From Bradyrhizobium sp. BTAi1 (GTDB lineage: Bacteria; Pseudomonadota; Alphaproteobacteria; Rhizobiales; Xanthobacteraceae): 64,000 nt of DNA. Shown here in pieces: positions 35,292 to 44,710 of the stretch. The number at the start of each line of letters is the position of its first letter. Position 1 is the first letter of the stretch. Both the position numbers and the translations under genes were made by a program. Below the pieces are notes generated by a model, which saw only the letters and a program-made list of their open reading frames with translations, made no database searches and was not told the DNA's origin. The stretch spans positions 992,001 to 1,056,000 of the forward strand of contig NC_009485.1 in assembly GCF_000015165.1 (NCBI RefSeq). Reading direction: 5' to 3'.

Positions 35292-36800
35292 ATGCCGAAT
35301 TCATTCGCCTATGTCGCGCTGTTGGCCTGGCCGGTCGTTGCGATCGTGCTCTATGCCACGCGGCCGCTGGTCCAGGCGACGTTGTGGACGATGCTGGGAG
35401 CGCAGCTGCTGCTCCCGGTCGGGACGTTCTTCAAGATCCCGATGATTCCGCAATTCGACAAGTTCTCGATTCCGAGCCTGTGCGCGCTCGCCGGCTGCAT
35501 GCTGGCAACGAACCGTGCCGTCAGGCTGTGGCGCAGCTTCGGCCTGGTCGAGGGCTTGATGCTCGTCTTCCTGTTCAGCCCGGTGGTGACCTCGCTCTTG
35601 AACAGCGATCCGATCTATGTCGGCCGCTCGGTCATTCCCGGCGTCGGCCTGTATGACGGCCTGTCCGCCGCCTTGGCCCAGTTCATCGCGCTGATCCCGT
35701 TCCTGATCGGCCGCGAGTTCCTGCGGCGAATGGAGGATGTGCAGGCGGTGTTCGTGGCGCTGGTCGTTGCGGGGCTCGGCTATTCGCTGCTGCTGCTGTT
35801 CGAGATCCGCATGAGCCCGCAGCTGCATTTCTGGTTCTACGGCTACTATCCGAGCGACTTCATCCAGCAGATCCGCGAAGGCGGCAGCTTCCGGCCGATG
35901 GTGTTCATGGGTCACGGCCTGATCGCTGGCTTCTTCGCGATGAGCGTGACGGTCGCGGCGGCCGTGCTGTGGCGGGCCAAGGTGGTGGTGGTGCGCTCCG
36001 CGCCGGCAGGCGCCGTCACCTTCTACCTCGGCGTCGTCCTGGTGCTGTGCAAATCCGGCGCCGCCCTCGTCTACGGGGCCGTGCTGGTGCCCCTGGTGCG
36101 ATGGACGCAACCGCGCCTGCAGGCCAAGCTGGCCGTGATCCTGGTCGCGCTGGCCCTGACCTATCCGGCCATGCGGATTGCGGGCGTGTTCCCGACCAAC
36201 ATGCTGTTCGATGTCGCGTCGAGCATCAATCAGGATCGTGCCTATTCGCTGAAGTTCCGCTTCGACCAGGAAGAGCAACTGCTTCAGCACGCCGGTGAGC
36301 GACTTGTGTTCGGGTGGGGCCGGTTCGGGCGAAACCGCATCCACTTGGAGACGTGGGAAGGACTCGCGGGCGATGCCAGTGTCACAGATGGTCGCTGGAT
36401 CATCACGCTGGGGCAGTTCGGGCTGATCGGCTTCATCGCCGAATTCGGGCTGTTCAGCGCGCCGGTGTTCTTCGCTCTCCGCGCACTGCGCAAGGCCGCC
36501 TCATTTCGAGATGCCGTGCTGTTGGCGGGTCTGTCGCTGCTGACCGCCGTGAACGTCGTCGAACTGCTGCCGAACTCGACGCTCAGTCCGTGGTCGTGGC
36601 TGCTGGTCGGAACGCTGCTCGGAGCGTCCGAGGCCTATGCGGCCAAGGTACGACAGCGCCAGCCGCAAGCGGCGCCGGCTGCTGAATTGCCTGCGATGGC
36701 AGAGCTGACCGGGCCGGTCGCCTTTCCTGACTTGCCGGATCGGAGCCGTGATCGGGGCACTCATATTCCTGTACGTCCTCGCAATCGTCCGGTCGGTTGA
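35292..36800 (+). CDS. Wzy/O-antigen-ligase-like polysaccharide polymerase
   Basis: 502 residues, predominantly hydrophobic, with about eleven membrane segments. A large periplasmic loop (about 295-365) contains RFDQEEQLLQHAGERLVFGW and GRFGRNRIHLETWEGLAGDA, like the functional loops of Wzy/WaaL-type proteins. The next block, GRWIITLGQFGLIGFIAEFG, is also typical of O-antigen polymerases. It would link lipid-linked repeat units in the periplasm. The C-terminal 55 residues are Pro/Arg-rich and cytoplasmic. It sits with the flippase (43070) and chain-length protein (62855) in a Wzx/Wzy-type arrangement. Confidence 0.82.
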   Translation: MPNSFAYVALLAWPVVAIVLYATRPLVQATLWTMLGAQLLLPVGTFFKIPMIPQFDKFSIPSLCALAGCMLATNRAVRLWRSFGLVEGLMLVFLFSPVVTSLLNSDPIYVGRSVIPGVGLYDGLSAALAQFIALIPFLIGREFLRRMEDVQAVFVALVVAGLGYSLLLLFEIRMSPQLHFWFYGYYPSDFIQQIREGGSFRPMVFMGHGLIAGFFAMSVTVAAAVLWRAKVVVVRSAPAGAVTFYLGVVLVLCKSGAALVYGAVLVPLVRWTQPRLQAKLAVILVALALTYPAMRIAGVFPTNMLFDVASSINQDRAYSLKFRFDQEEQLLQHAGERLVFGWGRFGRNRIHLETWEGLAGDASVTDGRWIITLGQFGLIGFIAEFGLFSAPVFFALRALRKAASFRDAVLLAGLSLLTAVNVVELLPNSTLSPWSWLLVGTLLGASEAYAAKVRQRQPQAAPAAELPAMAELTGPVAFPDLPDRSRDRGTHIPVRPRNRPVG

Positions 36801-36856
36801 TCCGGGCGGCAGATCAGATTTGAATGTAATCGATTTCGATAGGGATTAGTTACGCC

Positions 36857-39800
36857 ATGCTGGATCGCCGTCAGTTGTTGTCCGGGGCGGGTGCCCTCGC
36901 GTTCGCCGAGTTGGTCCCGTCCGTTGTCTCAGCCGCAGATCCTGAGGCTGGACGTCGCATCGTAATCAACGCGATCGCAGGTTATGCCAATTTGGCAAAA
37001 CATTTCGTCTTTAACAGCGATCCTGGCAATCAAGACGCCAACGGCTATCCTATCAAGACGCCCGCGACAAACATGGGTGCCAACCCGTCGATGCCGGAGG
37101 GGTACTTCGGCGATTTCGTCTGGAAGTTTCGTGGGCGCGGTTCGATGCAGTTCTCGCCTGGCGCGCTGATCCGCAGCGGTGGCCAGAACATCGTCGGCGT
37201 CAGCGGCAATACCGGGGAGACGAACTACAACACCACGATCCTCGACAAGACCAATCCGCGGGTCGTACTGACCTTCGGCGCCAACATTCTCAACATGTCG
37301 CCATCGCCCGTCGACAACGGCGCCGGCGGGCGGCGCGTGCGCCTGACGTTCAAGCCGGGCTTCGCCAATTCCGCAAGTCCGGTGATCAAGGTGCAGGCGC
37401 TGGCCGGTCGTGGCCAAGCCAGTGCGGCCGGCATCTGGAAAAGCGTGCGGGTCGATCCGAATACGGTGGATCTGGTCGCCAATGCGCTCACGGGAGAGCC
37501 GGCGGCCTGGAATCCGAACGATCCCTATCGCGGGCCGGGCGGTGAAGCGATCTGGCAGGCGACGAACATCGCCGTCTACATCCTGGCCCAGGGCACGTTT
37601 TCGGGATTCAGCAATCTCGTATTCTGCAAGGCCGAGAACGAGACGCTGGTCGATTCCGGGGCGCTCGTCGATCCGCTTCTGATCGAGCAGATGCGACATT
37701 TGCGGCCATCCTGGCTGCGATTCATGGATCTCACCGGGGTACAGGCCAGCTATGAGAGCGAGTTCGCGCGGCGCGTCCCGGCGGCGAGCTTGTTCTATCC
37801 TGGGCCCGGAGGAAGGTTCGTGCCGGATTATTGGGTCGGTAGCATCAAGCGGGGCCCCGAAGATGCCTACACGTGTGTCAGCCGGTCGGGGCCGAGTGCG
37901 GGACCGTACCGGGACAACGAGGTCGTTCAGGGAGTTCTCGATCTCCCCAATAAAGGTATCAATCCGACGTTGAATGTCGATGGCCGCGGGGCGAAGTACA
38001 TTTACGGATTCGGTGCGCAGTGTCGAATACTGAGATTGTCGGGCACTATTCCTGCGCCGGGCAGCAAGTTCGAGTTCAGGTTTTCCGCGCCATGGCTCAA
38101 TGGCGGTAAGCCGTATGATGCATCCTATGTTGTCGGATCCCGCAGGCGCTACCAGGATTCGAGTTTCGCCGGCATCAAAGCAAATCTCATGGACCTTTTC
38201 GCTGCCGATCCGATACTCACCGGCAAGGTCGCGGTCTGGAATTCCGGAGACTTGAGCTTCTTTCCGATTACCCCTCACATGGGCGCACTGTCTATCGACT
38301 ACCTGTCAGGGCCTGCGGGCACGTTTTGCCGCATCGGTCGACTCGATCCCTACGCCTTCGCGGCTGGTCAGAATCGAATTCGCATGCGCTTCGCCGGAAA
38401 TGTCTCGAATGCGGAGATATTGTCGCTGACCTTCAATCGCGCCGATCTTCCGGGCGGCTCATATACATTGTCTTACGAGACCCGGATCGGGACCGACAAG
38501 TCGCTGCAGGTGCTATGCGCGAGTCTCAATCAGGCCATCAACAACGATACGGTATTGAAGCAGGCCGGCATCTCTGCGTTCCCCTTCGGACTGCCGCCCA
38601 ACACCTTGGACATTCAGCAGGCCGACACCTGGGCCGGCGAGGGCCTGTCGCTGTCGCTGCGCAGCACCGGCGCCGTGTCGGCGACCTTCGGCGAAGGCGG
38701 TGCCACCGGGACCTTCATCTACAGCTATCTGCTCGACGGCTGGATCTGGCGTCCAGGCGGCATGCTGCAATCCATTCCATTCGAATACATGGTGGAGTTG
38801 TGCAACGCCACCGGTGCGGGCTGTTGGGTCAACTGGCCGATCAACACCAACGCGCAGTTCATCACTGACGTCACCAACTACTTCCGGGACAATCTCAAGC
38901 CGAACGTGAATTTCGGCACGGAAGTTGGCAACGAGATGTGGAACTTCGGCCAATCACCCTGGGGAAGGGCGATGGCGAAGGGCTTCTGCCTGGGGTTCGC
39001 ATCCGGGAGTAACAATCCGAACTACAGCATCACCGCACTGCGAACGAAGCAGTATGGTGATCTCACTATCGCCGCGTGGACGGCAAAACGACCGCGAGCT
39101 CAGCTTTATCTTTTCAATCAGTCGGCGACCTGGGATCTTGGCAATACCAACATGTTCCAGTTCAAGGGCGGTAGTCTGGACGCCGCCGCGAACCGCATTT
39201 ATGCCGCGCATGGCGGACTTGGTGGCGGACCCGCCCCGTCCTACAACGCAGCGCCAAATCGGCCGATCGATATTTGTGATGCCATCGGCGTTGCGCCATA
39301 TTGGGGATCGCCCTGGATTGCGGGCGACGTGAACTACATCAAGGGAGCAGCGTTTGAAAATGCGCCGCTGCTGCAGGCGGCGAAAGATCATGCCGCCGGC
39401 AATGTCGACGCGGCCTATACCGCCCTGTCGGCTCAGATCTATGGGGCCGTGAAACGAAGCTCGCCAGGCGCGGGCGGCATTACCTTTGAGCATTACAAGA
39501 CGAAGGTCTATCCTCAGCTTGAGCAGATCGCCGCATCATTCGATGCCGGCCGGTCGCGCAAGATGGCTGTGATCCACTATGAAGGCGGGCCACAATTCGG
39601 GGTCGGCAACATCAACAATGGCACCAATGATCCTGTCACCGATGTTCCGGGGCTCACCGCGAGGATCAAGTCGCTGGGGTGGAACGTCTCGGCCTACACG
39701 GTGAGTGGTCGGGACGACGCCACTGAAATGGCGTCACAGATCGTCGATATGATCTATCGATACAAATTCAGTCCGCAATATAAGGCGCTTTACAAGCAGG

Positions 39801-39955
39801 GATTTGCCGACGTGGTTGCTGCCCATCCAGGCCGCGAGGCAGCAGGTGCGCAATACGGCTATGAGCGATCGCAATGGGGTCTGTTCCCGCGCGGCTACGG
39901 CGCCGAGCATTATTCGAGCTACGACGCCATCCACGAGTTCAACAGGGGAGGTTGA
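36857..39955 (+). CDS. Large secreted protein with glycoside-hydrolase (clan GH-A)-like C-terminal half
   Basis: 1032 residues. The N terminus MLDRRQLLSGAGALAFAELV resembles a Tat signal (Arg-Arg, then a hydrophobic core). Residues 30-270 and 340-640 look beta-rich. The section 640-1000 resembles a TIM-barrel hydrolase: NFGTEVGNEMWNF has Glu693 in an N-E motif like the acid/base of GH-A enzymes, and KMAVIHYEGGPQF supplies Glu909 as a candidate nucleophile. If active it would cut or edit the exopolysaccharide during secretion. I know no close named family, so the catalytic call is inference. It lies directly downstream of the polymerase gene. Confidence 0.65.
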   Translation: MLDRRQLLSGAGALAFAELVPSVVSAADPEAGRRIVINAIAGYANLAKHFVFNSDPGNQDANGYPIKTPATNMGANPSMPEGYFGDFVWKFRGRGSMQFSPGALIRSGGQNIVGVSGNTGETNYNTTILDKTNPRVVLTFGANILNMSPSPVDNGAGGRRVRLTFKPGFANSASPVIKVQALAGRGQASAAGIWKSVRVDPNTVDLVANALTGEPAAWNPNDPYRGPGGEAIWQATNIAVYILAQGTFSGFSNLVFCKAENETLVDSGALVDPLLIEQMRHLRPSWLRFMDLTGVQASYESEFARRVPAASLFYPGPGGRFVPDYWVGSIKRGPEDAYTCVSRSGPSAGPYRDNEVVQGVLDLPNKGINPTLNVDGRGAKYIYGFGAQCRILRLSGTIPAPGSKFEFRFSAPWLNGGKPYDASYVVGSRRRYQDSSFAGIKANLMDLFAADPILTGKVAVWNSGDLSFFPITPHMGALSIDYLSGPAGTFCRIGRLDPYAFAAGQNRIRMRFAGNVSNAEILSLTFNRADLPGGSYTLSYETRIGTDKSLQVLCASLNQAINNDTVLKQAGISAFPFGLPPNTLDIQQADTWAGEGLSLSLRSTGAVSATFGEGGATGTFIYSYLLDGWIWRPGGMLQSIPFEYMVELCNATGAGCWVNWPINTNAQFITDVTNYFRDNLKPNVNFGTEVGNEMWNFGQSPWGRAMAKGFCLGFASGSNNPNYSITALRTKQYGDLTIAAWTAKRPRAQLYLFNQSATWDLGNTNMFQFKGGSLDAAANRIYAAHGGLGGGPAPSYNAAPNRPIDICDAIGVAPYWGSPWIAGDVNYIKGAAFENAPLLQAAKDHAAGNVDAAYTALSAQIYGAVKRSSPGAGGITFEHYKTKVYPQLEQIAASFDAGRSRKMAVIHYEGGPQFGVGNINNGTNDPVTDVPGLTARIKSLGWNVSAYTVSGRDDATEMASQIVDMIYRYKFSPQYKALYKQGFADVVAAHPGREAAGAQYGYERSQWGLFPRGYGAEHYSSYDAIHEFNRGG

Positions 39956-39996
39956 GGCGGTGCCGCTCCCCGGTTGCGCGAACCGCAGAAGACGGA

Positions 39997-40737
39997 TCAC
40001 AGTGTCGGGCGCTCGTAAAGCGTCGTCTGGATGATGCCGCCAAACTCAGTCACCTCGCAGAGAACGCGGATGTTGTCGGCCCTGAGATTAAAGGGAGGCT
40101 CCGTCAAGACCAGGCCAGATCCGAAATTGACGCGGTGATCCGGTCCGGCGGCCTTGTCCAGATTCGGGATGAAATCGGCAAATCCAGGAATATGCTCGGT
40201 GATGATCGCGTAGCGATAGTTGCAGAGCTTCGGTAGTATCTGTGCCACCTGCCGGTTGTTGAGATGCTGGAGCACCTGTCTCACCAGCACGACGTCGCCC
40301 CGCGGCAAGTCGTCGGTGACCGCATCGCATACGACGAATTCGACGCCGGGATGCCTGCGCTGGTTCTCGGCGATGACGAAGTCGACGACGTCGCAGCCGA
40401 TATAGCGTCCGGCGCACGTCACAAGCCGGCTGCCGACGTGAAAATCACCGCAGCCGACGTCGACGACGGAAGGTCCGCCGAGCTTGCTGAGGAAACAGCG
40501 CACAGCTTCGACATATGGCGCGACCATGGTTGGATCGCGGCTGCCGCTCCCAGAGCAAGGTCCCATGGAAAATCGCCCGCCCCACAGCTTCTTGCGATAG
40601 ATCTCGGAGAAGATCTGACGTGGCTCCTGGCCGAGGAATTCTCGTGCGTAACGTTCGGGATTCGTGCTTGGAAACAGGGTGAGCATCAATCTGCGCGCGA
40701 CAGTCCTGATGGCTATAACGGCTTTTCTGTCGTTCAT
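39997..40737 (-). CDS. Class I SAM-dependent methyltransferase
   Basis: 246 residues. SAM-binding motif I is VVDVGCGDFHVG at 91-102, followed by acidic GCDVVDFVIAENQRRH, then FVVCDAVTDDLPRGDVVLV and RQVLQHLNNRQVAQILPKL, in the order of a seven-strand Rossmann methyltransferase. The hydrophilic N terminus (FSEIYRKKLWGG) is typical of polysaccharide-associated members. It could methylate a sugar or chain end of the EPS; the target is unproven. It is convergent with the hydrolase-like gene and divergent from the next acyltransferase. Confidence 0.85.
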   Translation of the reverse strand: MNDRKAVIAIRTVARRLMLTLFPSTNPERYAREFLGQEPRQIFSEIYRKKLWGGRFSMGPCSGSGSRDPTMVAPYVEAVRCFLSKLGGPSVVDVGCGDFHVGSRLVTCAGRYIGCDVVDFVIAENQRRHPGVEFVVCDAVTDDLPRGDVVLVRQVLQHLNNRQVAQILPKLCNYRYAIITEHIPGFADFIPNLDKAAGPDHRVNFGSGLVLTEPPFNLRADNIRVLCEVTEFGGIIQTTLYERPTL

Positions 40738-40884
40738 ACAAAATGCTCGGGAACAGGCAGCTCTACAACGGCCATGACTGCGAGATCTCTTGCCCTCGAC
40801 CGAGAGCGCTTGTACTGTTCTACTTTCAATTAGGCGTCATCGTTGCAAGCCGAAGTTAACGGTACTTGTTTCATGGTTTGACCA

Positions 40885-41808
40885 ATGGCTGTTCCCGCTC
40901 GCGTAAAAATGGGCTGGCTAGAGCTGGCGCGAGGTTTGGCTGCGCTCCTGGTCGTAATCAGCCACGGATCTCTAGCGGGCGTGCCGTCGCAATATTTTCC
41001 TTTCATCGTATCCCTCGGCACGTCTGCAGTCGCTTTCTTTTTTGTTTTAAGCGGATTCATCATCCTGCACATCCATGGGCGGGATCTTGGTCGGCCGGAC
41101 ATGGCCGCCAATTATGCATGGCGACGAGTTGTTCGGATCTTCCCAACATACTGGCTCGTATTCACAATTGATCTGAGCTTGCACCTTTTCGTGGGCAATA
41201 GGGCAGGTATCGCCGAAATGGGCTTGGGCTGGATCGTTCACGAGGCCTTGTTGCTTCCTGGAGGCCAGCTCTATGTGAGCGTGGCCTGGACATTGAGGCA
41301 CGAACTTCTTTTCTACGGTCTCTTCTTAGTGGCTATTCTGAACCGAAGAGCTGGGGCGCTACTCTTTGGTTGTTGGTTTGCAATCATCTTGGACTATTTT
41401 GTGACTTATGGGTGGGAGCAGGACCTGTCTCGGCCTCCATTGCAGACGCTGACTAGTCCGCTGAACCTTTGTTTCTTCCTCGGGATGGCTATTGCTGCTT
41501 TTCATCAGAAATGGTCACAGCTCTTTATGTCGATCAACGCACCTGCCGCGAGCCTATGGTTCGGGGCGGTTTCCTATCCGCTCTACCTCGTCCATCTCAC
41601 CATCTATTTTGCAATGTCAGGCGTATTCAAAAGGCTTGGAGTAGATCCTTCATGGCTCTGGCGATTGGCTGGCGCTGTCGTGTTGTCTCTTGCTGTCGCT
41701 TACGTTCTTGCGCGCTGGTTTGAGAGGCCGGTACTTGAGGGCCTTAGAAGGCTGAGCCCCGATCCGCTCTACCGGCGCTCATCGATCAAGCTAGAAAGAA
41801 CCGGATGA
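40885..41808 (+). CDS. Acyltransferase 3 family membrane protein, second copy
   Basis: 307 residues with about nine membrane segments, shorter than the copy at 31354. Family blocks: WLELARGLAALLVVISHGSL with the presumed catalytic His, FFFVLSGFIILHIHGRD, WRRVVRIFPTYW, AWTLRHELLFYGLFL and VSYPLYLVHLTIYF. It would O-acylate an EPS sugar. The DNA here and in the next gene is more A/T-rich at third positions than the rest of the window (for example TTTTTTGTTTTAAGC), suggesting later acquisition. Confidence 0.87.
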   Translation: MAVPARVKMGWLELARGLAALLVVISHGSLAGVPSQYFPFIVSLGTSAVAFFFVLSGFIILHIHGRDLGRPDMAANYAWRRVVRIFPTYWLVFTIDLSLHLFVGNRAGIAEMGLGWIVHEALLLPGGQLYVSVAWTLRHELLFYGLFLVAILNRRAGALLFGCWFAIILDYFVTYGWEQDLSRPPLQTLTSPLNLCFFLGMAIAAFHQKWSQLFMSINAPAASLWFGAVSYPLYLVHLTIYFAMSGVFKRLGVDPSWLWRLAGAVVLSLAVAYVLARWFERPVLEGLRRLSPDPLYRRSSIKLERTG

Positions 41809-41947
41809 TGCAGCTTATCAACTGGCCCAGTGTAAACGGGCATCTAGATCGTATCGTGCGCAGATCTAAGCCGGCCGTTTGAGTTCTCTACAGTTCCGGC
41901 TTAGATAGATGTGACGGAGGTCAATTGGCTCTGATCCAGGCAGGCAT

Positions 41948-42967
41948 GTGACAGAAAAATTGGTGATTTGTTGCTCCGAGATTGACAGCGCCACGTGGCG
42001 CTGGGTCGCGCCGTACTTTCCTGACCTGACCTGGGAATTTGTTGCCTGTAAGTCTCGTTTCGGAAGGGGCCTGCAAAACTTTGTTAATCTGGGGCGTCTC
42101 TCGGCGGCTCTGAAGTCCGTCAGACTCGCACGCCGAAACAAGGGGGCGGTGCTGGTTACGCATGGGCCAACCTTGGCCGCCTGGTGTGCATTGTTCGCGC
42201 GGCTGCTTGGCGTGGACGTTCCCATCCTCGCCCACAGCTTCAATTTTGTTGCTCTGCCTGGGCGGTTGAAGCTCGTTGTGTTCAGATTTGCGCTGGCGCG
42301 AGTGCGACGCTTCGTTGTGTTCTCCCAGGTCGAAAGAGAAGTCTATGCAGCGGTATTTCATCTTCCCATCGAACGTTTCGAGTTCTTGCATTGGAGTGTT
42401 CAGCCGCCTGCCGTTGCCTCTCCGGACGATCCCGTAGAGGCAGGCAACTACGTTGCGGCAATCGGCGGTAACGCGCGCGATTACCCGACATTGATCGAAG
42501 CGGCGCGCGAATTGCCCGACGTCCGTTTCGTGCTCGTGGTGAGGCCGGAGAACCTCGCCGGATTGAAGGTCCCGCAGAACATGTCTGTCCATTGCAATAT
42601 CGGCTTTGGAGAGGCGATGAACATTCTTTATCACGCGAGATTTATGGCCCTTCCGTTGAATGATGCGCAGGTTCCTTGCGGTCATGTGACGCTGGTCGCC
42701 GCGATGCATCTTGGCAAGGCGATGGTGGTGACCGACTCCCGGGGAGTGCGTGACTATGTGTTCGATGGCGAGAATGCTCTTCTAGTCGAACCAAAATCGC
42801 CTGCTGCACTTGCCGCAGCGATCAGGCGTCTTTGGGATGATCGAGAATTTTGCGGTCGGCTTGCGGAGCACGGACGTCTATTCGCGGCGAAGTCGTGTAC
42901 CGAGGGGCAGGTCGCGGTCCAATTCGGCGGGTTTCTCCATGAATTGGTTGCAGGGCGCCCGCAATGA
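41948..42967 (+). CDS. Glycosyltransferase, GT-B type (family 4-like)
   Basis: 339 residues from GTG 41948. The N-terminal Rossmann half carries GAVLVTHGPTLAAWCALFAR and ILAHSFNFVALPG. The C-terminal donor half carries YVAAIGGNARDYPTLIEAAR, MNILYHARFMALPLNDAQVP and HLGKAMVVTDSRGVRDYVFD, where the E-x7-E position is altered to D/G. It is A/T-richer than its neighbours, like the acyltransferase before it. The donor sugar is unknown. It probably adds one residue to the EPS repeat at the inner membrane. Confidence 0.78.
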   Translation: MTEKLVICCSEIDSATWRWVAPYFPDLTWEFVACKSRFGRGLQNFVNLGRLSAALKSVRLARRNKGAVLVTHGPTLAAWCALFARLLGVDVPILAHSFNFVALPGRLKLVVFRFALARVRRFVVFSQVEREVYAAVFHLPIERFEFLHWSVQPPAVASPDDPVEAGNYVAAIGGNARDYPTLIEAARELPDVRFVLVVRPENLAGLKVPQNMSVHCNIGFGEAMNILYHARFMALPLNDAQVPCGHVTLVAAMHLGKAMVVTDSRGVRDYVFDGENALLVEPKSPAALAAAIRRLWDDREFCGRLAEHGRLFAAKSCTEGQVAVQFGGFLHELVAGRPQ

Positions 42968-43069
42968 ATGCCGCTTTCTCCGTCCGGAGGACGGAAGCTT
43001 GCCAGCTAGGAGCCGGCGAGTTCGTGATCAGGGCTGCGATTCGTCAAGGCAGCGATGTCGATTCCTGTC

Positions 43070-44437
43070 TCAGGGCTTGAGGATGTCTATGGCCACGTTG
43101 GCAAGCAGTCCCGCGCCCCATCCGATCGGCCAGAGGCCCAAGATCAGGATTTCGAACCGGAAGTTATTCAGCGAATAAGAACGATTTAGCCAGAAGATCA
43201 GCGGCACAATCGATATCAGATACAGTCCCGCGCCAATGATGGCGCCGGTCTGTCCATAGAAATAGTAGAGCAGCGGTACGACGACGAACAAGGAGATCAA
43301 TTTCGTGATGTTGATCGCCGTGAGATAGTTCGCTTTTCCAAGCGCGATGTAGACGTCCTGGACGATGCCGTACCTCGAGAACAACAGATAGAACGAGAGA
43401 AGCTGCAGCATTGGACCCGCCTCGGCGTAGCGCGGATCGTAGAGCAGTGCGACGATGGAATTTCCTGAGGCGAACAGGAAGCCGGCGCTGGCAACGTAGG
43501 CCGCGTCCGCGCCCCACCGCATCCGATAGAACACTTCACGCAGGCGATGCGGCTGTTCGTGCACGATCTCGCTGAGGGCGGGCAGGGACACTGCGCCGAA
43601 GAGCCGTCCACCAATGCCGTCGACAACGGACGAGAGATTCGATGCGATCGAGAACAGACCGAGATTTGTCGGCGTGAGCCAGATCCCGAGTAACAGCCGA
43701 TTTCCCTGGGAGGCGATGATGCCGACAAAGGATGAGATCGAAGCCCATTTCCCGAACTGCATCAGCTCATTCAAGGCAGCTCGGTCCCAGGCGATCCGAT
43801 CAGGGGCACCCTTCAACCACAGATGGCCCGCTGCCGTATTGACGATTGAGCCCGCAATGGAGCTGGCGACGAAACACCAGACGGAGCCAGTAAACCAGGC
43901 AAGTACGACGGACACGCATAGGCCGACGACCATTTGCCCGAGATCGATGATCGTCAGCCGTGCGAGCGACAAATCGCGTCCCATCGTCATCACTCTCATC
44001 GATTGAAGGCTGTCGATGACGATCGAGAAGGAGGTCACGGCGACGATCGCGGGAAGCACCTTGTTGCCATAGACGGAGTTCTCAGTGATGATTCCAAGAC
44101 GATCGAGCGTTGACAGGCCCGCCGCTGCGATCACGCAGAAGATCCAGATCGACAGGCCGCGCAGGATCTGCACGGTCCATGCGGTGTGGAGGAACCGGGG
44201 CTCGCGGATGTTGGGGCTGCGGATCACGGCCTGCCGCAGACCGATGTCGCCGGTCAATGCGATCACGAGCTGGATCGAGGTGGCCACCGCCATGATGCCG
44301 AATGCCTCGGGCGCCAGGAGCCGGGCGATGATCAGATTGCCGAGAAGCCGGAGCACCAGCGCGCTGCCATAGCCGGCGACCGTCCATGCGCTGGCGTTCA
44401 AGATGCGCCGCTTGAGCGAACGGGAGGGCTGGGTCAT
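43070..44437 (-). CDS. Polysaccharide flippase (Wzx/PST family)
   Basis: 455 residues with twelve to fourteen membrane segments. The N-terminal signature RLLGNLIIARLLAPEAFGIM plus SIQLVIALTGDIGLRQAVIR is typical of the MATE-like PST/Wzx exporters, as is SIASNLSSVVDGIGGRLFGA in the middle. It would flip the lipid-linked repeat unit across the inner membrane. It pairs functionally with the Wzy-like polymerase at 35292 and the chain-length protein at 62855. Confidence 0.88.
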   Translation of the reverse strand: MTQPSRSLKRRILNASAWTVAGYGSALVLRLLGNLIIARLLAPEAFGIMAVATSIQLVIALTGDIGLRQAVIRSPNIREPRFLHTAWTVQILRGLSIWIFCVIAAAGLSTLDRLGIITENSVYGNKVLPAIVAVTSFSIVIDSLQSMRVMTMGRDLSLARLTIIDLGQMVVGLCVSVVLAWFTGSVWCFVASSIAGSIVNTAAGHLWLKGAPDRIAWDRAALNELMQFGKWASISSFVGIIASQGNRLLLGIWLTPTNLGLFSIASNLSSVVDGIGGRLFGAVSLPALSEIVHEQPHRLREVFYRMRWGADAAYVASAGFLFASGNSIVALLYDPRYAEAGPMLQLLSFYLLFSRYGIVQDVYIALGKANYLTAINITKLISLFVVVPLLYYFYGQTGAIIGAGLYLISIVPLIFWLNRSYSLNNFRFEILILGLWPIGWGAGLLANVAIDILKP

Positions 44438-44710
44438 GAACAGACTCTGGCGCGGACGCGGGACGCTTCTGGGGACATCGAGCGGCCGTCACGCCTGCCT
44501 GGGACCGGATGCATTCGACCCGTGCGCGCGACCTGTCCTGCAGGCAGCGGCCGGGAGCGTCCTTATTCGCAAGGTCAATCTAAAAGTCAAATCGCCCGAG
44601 CTGCAGTCGCGCGGCCGCAGCGGTACTCGCCGGGCCGGCGCGCGCTGATCTCGCCGGGCGATCGAGAAGCACAATTGACCTGATCAGGGCGCTGCAGCTA
44701 TTGAGCTGCC

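Noticed and set aside
42979..42995. TCCGTCC/GGACGGA hairpin as a terminator
   Set aside because: The stem is only 7 bp and no T-run follows on either strand.
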